Origin: Desulfatirhabdium butyrativorans
GTDB lineage: Bacteria > Desulfobacterota > Desulfobacteria > Desulfobacterales > DYRK01
Direction: 5' to 3'
DNA length: 9,035 bases
Assembly (NCBI GenBank): GCA_020718785.1
Contig: DYRK01000009.1
Location: 1-9,035 of the forward strand
In this document: positions 6,331 through 9,035 of the stretch, piece by piece
Numbering within the stretch: the stretch's first letter is position 1
How the letters are laid out: every line of letters begins with the position of its first letter
Made by a program: the position numbers and the translations under genes
Notes under the pieces: model-generated
What the model was told of the DNA's origin: nothing
Database searches by the model: none
The model's input: only the letters and a program-made list of their open reading frames with translations

Positions 6331-6814
6331 AGAGACCCTCTGCCGTGTGACCGGGGATGTTCTGGAAAAATTGGCATTTATCTTTTCTTTTCCGGAGGAA
6401 GGAAGCGAAGATACAGATTACGGATCATCGCTCGCGGCCAGTGTTTCCTTTGCCGGTCCCTTTACCGGAACGCTTGTCATGGCTGTTTCAGATGACACAC
6501 TTCCGGAATTGACCGGAAATATGCTCGGTCTTGATGATAGTGAGTCAACCACCGCCGAACAGCAGCATGACGCGCTCAAAGAACTGATAAACGTGGTCTG
6601 CGGCAATCTGCTGCCGGTGATTTCCGGCAGGCAGAGTATTTTCAATGTCAATGCGCCGCAGATTATCACTGAAAATATCGCTTCCTATCTGCAGAGCATT
6701 TCCGAAGAAAACGGACAGCTGCGCGCCTTTGCTGCAAAACTGTCCCTTGACGGCGGAGAGTGTGATATCCTTTTATTTATCAAAGGCAAATTTCCCCCGG
6801 AAGATACGGAGTAA
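6314..6814 (+). CDS. cheX: CheX-like CheY-phosphate phosphatase (CheC/CheX/FliY family)
   Basis: This 166-residue protein belongs to the CheC/CheX/FliY group that dephosphorylates CheY. The active-site pattern D-x3-E-x2-N is present once, as Asp86, Glu90 and Asn93 in DALKELIN, followed by GNLLPVISG and a Pro near the spacing expected for the family. Upstream are the strands VSFAGPFTGTLVMAVS and the segment LPELTGNMLGL, typical of CheX. Having a single motif fits CheX better than CheC, which usually has two. ATG 6314 lies inside the 3' end of cheY and has GGGAGG at 6303-6308, so the start is well supported. The sequence gives its likely partner: the overlapping cheY. CheC, a relative, binds CheD; whether this protein binds CheD1 or CheD2 is open. 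Confidence 0.85.
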   Translation: MTEQIKETLCRVTGDVLEKLAFIFSFPEEGSEDTDYGSSLAASVSFAGPFTGTLVMAVSDDTLPELTGNMLGLDDSESTTAEQQHDALKELINVVCGNLLPVISGRQSIFNVNAPQIITENIASYLQSISEENGQLRAFAAKLSLDGGECDILLFIKGKFPPEDTE

Positions 6815-6832
6815 GCGGTTACCGGCAAAAAA

Positions 6833-6870
6833 AGTGGCAAGTGACCGGTTATAAGTCACCGGTCGGCACT
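6833..6870 (+). repeat. Imperfect inverted repeat between cheX and cheB
   Basis: GACCGG (6843-6848) pairs with CCGGTC (6859-6864) across a 10-nt loop. AGTG (6833-6836) can pair with CACT (6867-6870) outside an asymmetric bulge. No T-run follows, so it is not a convincing terminator; it could be an operator, an RNA hairpin or chance. The rest of the 89-bp gap shows only AAGCGAG (6891-6897), the weak ribosome-binding site of cheB. Confidence 0.4.
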
Positions 6871-6903
6871 GATGCCTGTTCCATGCCTTAAAGCGAGAAA
6901 ACA

Positions 6904-7968
6904 ATGATAAAAGTGCTTGTCGTGGACGACTCGGCTATTGTCCGTAAAATTCTGACAGAAGAACTGTCCAAATACAGAGATATCGAAATTGTCGGAACCG
7001 CTGTCGATCCTTATGCGGCGCGGGACAAAATTGTAAAGCTCAGACCGGATGTAATTACTCTCGATCTGGAAATGCCGAGAATGGACGGTCTGTCATTTCT
7101 GGCAAAACTGATGAAATACTATCCCATGCCGGTGGTCGTACTCAGCTCGCTTACGCCGAGGAACAGCGAAAATGCCCTGAAAGCACTGGAACTGGGGGCA
7201 TTGGAAGTGCTTTGCAAGCCGGGATCCGCATACTCGACTTTAAATATTTCCCGCACGCTGGTAAATGCCATCCGTGCCGCGGCATCTGCAAGTATTGCTG
7301 TTCATCAGAAAAAAGCTCCTCCGCGCGATGCCGCACCTGTAAAAGATATCCGTCTTCAGACCACAACGCACAAGGTCATTGCCATCGGGGCATCCACAGG
7401 GGGAACCAAGGCAATAGAGACAGTGCTGAGGGGAATGCCTGCCACCTGCCCGGGCATTGTTATTGTGCAGCACATGCCGGAAAATTTCACCACCGCATTT
7501 GCCAAAAGGCTAAATGAAATATGTGATATAGAAGTGCGTGAAGCTGCCGACAACGACCGTGTTCTCAACGGTTCCGCGCTTATTGCGCCGGGAAATCATC
7601 ATCTGCTGCTGAACCGGAGCGGCGGGGATTATCTCGTGAAGATACGCAGCGGTCCCCCGGTGCATTATCAGCGTCCCAGCGCGGATGTCTTATTTCAGTC
7701 TGTGGCAAAACATGCCGGAGAAAATGCCGTGGGCGTGATTCTGACCGGCATGGGTTCGGACGGTGCAAAGGGTCTGCTTGCAATGCACGAAAGCGGCGCG
7801 TACACCATTGCCCAGGATGAAAAAACCTGCGTGGTTTTCGGGATGCCCAAAGAAGCCATAAAAATCGGTGCGGTTGACACGGTAGTTCCTTTGCCGGGTA
7901 TTTCTCAGGAAATTATGAATGCACTGTCGGAAAAGAAGAAGCCGGGGAAAGTCAAAAGTGAGAAATGA
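6904..7968 (+). CDS. cheB: CheB, receptor methylesterase/deamidase response regulator
   Basis: CheB removes methyl groups from receptor glutamates and is activated by CheA phosphorylation. The N-terminal receiver (about 1-125) has Asp8-Asp9 and phospho-acceptor Asp54 in TLDLEMPRMDG. After a linker, the esterase domain (about 155-340) carries Ser164 in GASTGG, His190 in VQHMPENFT and Asp286 in TGMGSDG, the same numbers as the E. coli CheB triad. At 354 residues it is of normal length. The last residues, VKSEK and the stop, are encoded by the purine repeat at 7956-7978, so the natural C-terminus has probably been replaced or extended by the repeat, outside the catalytic domain. ATG 6904 has only a weak AAGCGAG ribosome-binding site. 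It completes the adaptation set with CheR and the CheD proteins. Confidence 0.97.
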   Translation: MIKVLVVDDSAIVRKILTEELSKYRDIEIVGTAVDPYAARDKIVKLRPDVITLDLEMPRMDGLSFLAKLMKYYPMPVVVLSSLTPRNSENALKALELGALEVLCKPGSAYSTLNISRTLVNAIRAAASASIAVHQKKAPPRDAAPVKDIRLQTTTHKVIAIGASTGGTKAIETVLRGMPATCPGIVIVQHMPENFTTAFAKRLNEICDIEVREAADNDRVLNGSALIAPGNHHLLLNRSGGDYLVKIRSGPPVHYQRPSADVLFQSVAKHAGENAVGVILTGMGSDGAKGLLAMHESGAYTIAQDEKTCVVFGMPKEAIKIGAVDTVVPLPGISQEIMNALSEKKKPGKVKSEK

Positions 7969-7978
7969 GAAGTGAGAA
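7956..7978 (+). repeat. ARTGAGA purine heptamer repeat across the cheB stop codon
   Basis: These 23 bp are identical to 3793-3815. They contain the heptamers AGTGAGA, AATGAGA and AGTGAGA. The repeat supplies the last sense codons and the TGA stop (7966-7968) of cheB, then continues for 10 bp past it. Confidence 0.85.
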
Positions 7979-7990
7979 TTTCTCCGGGAG

Positions 7991-8010
7991 CGCCGGACCC
8001 CGGTCCGGCG
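7991..8010 (+). repeat. GC-rich near-perfect palindrome between cheB and the protease gene
   Basis: CGCCGGACC (7991-7999) and GGTCCGGCG (8002-8010) are perfect reverse complements separated by CC. In RNA this gives a strong hairpin about 20 bp after the cheB stop. Only a TTT follows (8016-8018), so it is at best a poor intrinsic terminator; a REP-like element or mRNA-stabilising hairpin is equally possible. Confidence 0.6.
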
Positions 8011-8029
8011 AAGAGTTTGGGGGAATCTG

Positions 8030-8644
8030 TTGAATCCGGAAGATGGTAAATCTTTGATTTTAAATGCTCTTGTCCTGCTCCTGCTGCTGAGTTTCCTGGC
8101 ATGGAAATATTTGCGGACAGGAGAAATCCGGCGGATTCTAAGACATGCGCTGATATGGCTCGGTATTTTTCTGGCTGTCACGATTGCCCACAGTTATCGC
8201 TTCGAATTGGGGCAGATAAGAGACAGAGTTCTGGCAAATCTCCTTCCGGGCAGAAGTTTTAAGAAGGAAACAGGAGCAATGAGTTTTCAGCTCTCTCCTG
8301 ACGGGCATTTCTACATTCAGGCAAGAGTAAACGGCGTCGAAGTCAGATTTCTTGCAGATACAGGCGCGAGTGATATTGTGCTGTCGCCTGAAGCAGGAAA
8401 AAATATCGGCTTCAATCCGGATAAGCTTTCATACAGCCGGATATATAATACCGCAAACGGTATGGGCCGGGGGGCTTCCATAGTATTGAAAGAGATAAAG
8501 ATCGGCGATTTTTGTCTCAATAATATCAGTGCGGCGGTCAACGGCTCGCCGATGAGCATTTCGCTGATGGGAATGAGTTTCTTTAACCGCCTGAAAAGCT
8601 ACAGAGTCAAAGACGGTATTCTGACCATTTATTATGATCCGTAG
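8030..8644 (+). CDS. Membrane-anchored retropepsin-like (clan AA) aspartic protease
   Basis: This 204-residue protein resembles the bacterial retroviral-type aspartic protease family (TIGR02281-like). Two hydrophobic segments lie at about 8-24 and 39-53, followed by a soluble domain. The catalytic motif is LADTGAS with Asp110-Thr-Gly, and the family-typical C-terminal block SLMGMSFFNRL is followed by a final strand. One motif per chain implies an active homodimer, as in retropepsins. TTG 8030 is the only plausible start: no ATG or GTG lies in frame upstream before the stop at 7973, a purine run GGGGGAA precedes it, and the next in-frame Met would remove both membrane segments. It follows cheB on the same strand by 61 bp, but I know of no established chemotaxis role. 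Its last codons form part of the 111-bp repeat unit. Confidence 0.85.
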   Translation: MNPEDGKSLILNALVLLLLLSFLAWKYLRTGEIRRILRHALIWLGIFLAVTIAHSYRFELGQIRDRVLANLLPGRSFKKETGAMSFQLSPDGHFYIQARVNGVEVRFLADTGASDIVLSPEAGKNIGFNPDKLSYSRIYNTANGMGRGASIVLKEIKIGDFCLNNISAAVNGSPMSISLMGMSFFNRLKSYRVKDGILTIYYDP

Positions 8645-8665
8645 GGTCACGCCGGCGGCGTGACC
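8645..8665 (+). repeat. Palindrome directly after the protease stop, repeated in each unit
   Basis: GGTCACGCC (8645-8653) and GGCGTGACC (8657-8665) form a perfect 9-bp stem with a 3-nt centre, starting at the base after the protease stop. In copies 2-4 the T of the left arm is G, giving one mismatch (8756-8776, 8867-8887, 8978-8998). No T-run follows. It could protect or end the upstream transcript, or be a REP-like element. Confidence 0.75.
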
Positions 8666-8685
8666 TGTGAACAATGCGAGGCATA

Positions 8686-8970
8686 ATGGATTTTGACAGC
8701 AAATTAATTCCTGTTCTGAGGGAAGGCGCGGACGTAGTAAAATTATGATCCGTAGGGGCACGCCGGCGGCGTGACCTGTGAACAATGCGAGGCATAATGG
8801 ATTTTGACAGCAAATTAATTCCTGTTCTGAGGGAAGGCGCGGACGTAGTAAAATTATGATCCGTAGGGGCACGCCGGCGGCGTGACCTGTGAACAATGCG
8901 AGGCATAATGGATTTCGACAGCAAATTGATTCCTGTTCTGAGGGAAGGCGCGGACGTAGTAAAATTATGA
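8686..8970 (+). pseudogene. Three truncated copies of the 5' end of a downstream gene
   Basis: In each full repeat unit an ATG (8686, 8797, 8908), preceded by GCGAGG with four bases between, opens a 20-codon frame starting MDFDSKLIPVL and ending ADVVKL at TGA (8746-8748, 8857-8859, 8968-8970). Copies 1-2 and copy 3 differ within the frame only by TTT/TTC and TTA/TTG, both synonymous. This fits duplicated 5' ends of one real coding sequence, cut where the unit joins the protease tail. I do not recognise the protein. They could instead be translated short peptides. Confidence 0.5.
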
Positions 8971-9018
8971 TCCGTAGGGGCACGCCGGCGGCGTGACCTG
9001 TGAACAATGCGAGGCATA

Positions 9019-9035
9019 ATGGATTTCGACAGCAA
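9019..9035 (+). CDS. Possible true start of the downstream gene, cut by the window edge
   Basis: The fourth repeat copy carries the same GCGAGG site and ATG at 9019, followed by MDFDS before the sequence ends. If this is the last copy, it is the start of an intact gene whose 5' end was copied into the array. If the array continues, it is another truncated copy. Nothing can be said of its function. Confidence 0.3.

Larger units (their letters stand above)
8631..9035 (+). repeat. 111-bp direct tandem repeat, at least 3.6 copies, cut by the window edge
   Basis: Units are 8631-8741, 8742-8852, 8853-8963 and 8964-9035 (partial). Each begins in the last codons of the protease gene (TAT GAT CCG TAG), then has a palindrome, a GCGAGG ribosome-binding site, an ATG and about 19 codons. 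By eye only three sites vary: position 17 of the unit (T in copy 1, G in copies 2-4), position 64 (T in copies 1-2, C in copies 3-4) and position 76 (A in copies 1-2, G in copy 3). The array has no spacers and so is not CRISPR. It looks like a tandem duplication of a gene junction. Confidence 0.95.

Noticed and set aside
6815..6903. Promoter or terminator between cheX and cheB
   Set aside because: Only a short imperfect inverted repeat is present; I found no paired -35/-10 elements and no T-run after the hairpin.
8429..9035. Long minus-strand open frames made of 37-residue repeats over the terminal array
   Set aside because: The repeat period of 111 is a multiple of three, so any stop-free unit stays open in every copy. 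The variable sites are synonymous in the forward frame, and no minus-strand start context or known family is apparent.
8631..9035. CRISPR array
   Set aside because: The 111-bp units are contiguous and nearly identical, with no spacer diversity and no short palindromic repeat pattern.

Overview
The window holds most of a chemosensory gene cluster, all on the + strand, followed by a membrane-anchored aspartic protease and a tandem repeat that runs off the right edge. The protein styles point to a deltaproteobacterium (Desulfobacterota, plausibly Desulfobacterales-like): a CheA with an N-terminal extension, a CheY/CheX pair, a receptor with little or no HAMP domain, and short intergenic heptamer repeats. 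This taxonomic guess rests on recollection of family style, not on a search.

Layout: cheA (5' end outside the window) - cheR (stop/start overlap) - heptamer repeat and hairpin - cheD1 - purine heptamer repeat - methyl-accepting chemotaxis protein split by a frameshift in an A7 run - heptamer repeat, weak terminator-like hairpin and candidate promoter - cheD2 - cheY - cheX (17-bp overlap) - cheB - purine repeat and GC-rich palindrome - retropepsin-like aspartic protease - 111-bp tandem repeat of at least 3.6 copies. No cheW, tRNA, rRNA, transposase or CRISPR is visible.

Function: CheA autophosphorylates and passes phosphate to CheY and to the receiver domain of CheB. CheR methylates and CheB demethylates receptor glutamates. 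CheD deamidates or demethylates receptor glutamine/glutamate sites, and CheX removes phosphate from CheY. The receptor lies between the two cheD genes. CheD1 keeps the Cys27/His44/Thr21 set known from Thermotoga CheD. CheD2, about 68% identical by hand count, keeps Thr21 and His44 but has Ser at position 27, so it may be a catalytically dead or altered CheD. It sits just upstream of cheY-cheX, and CheC/CheX-family proteins include the known CheD-binding partner CheC.

The other notable structures are two families of 7-bp-period repeats confined to gene boundaries, and the terminal 111-bp array. Each array unit joins the last codons of the protease gene to the ribosome-binding site, start codon and about 19 codons of a downstream reading frame. 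Two of its three variable sites are synonymous in that frame, which suggests duplication across a gene boundary.
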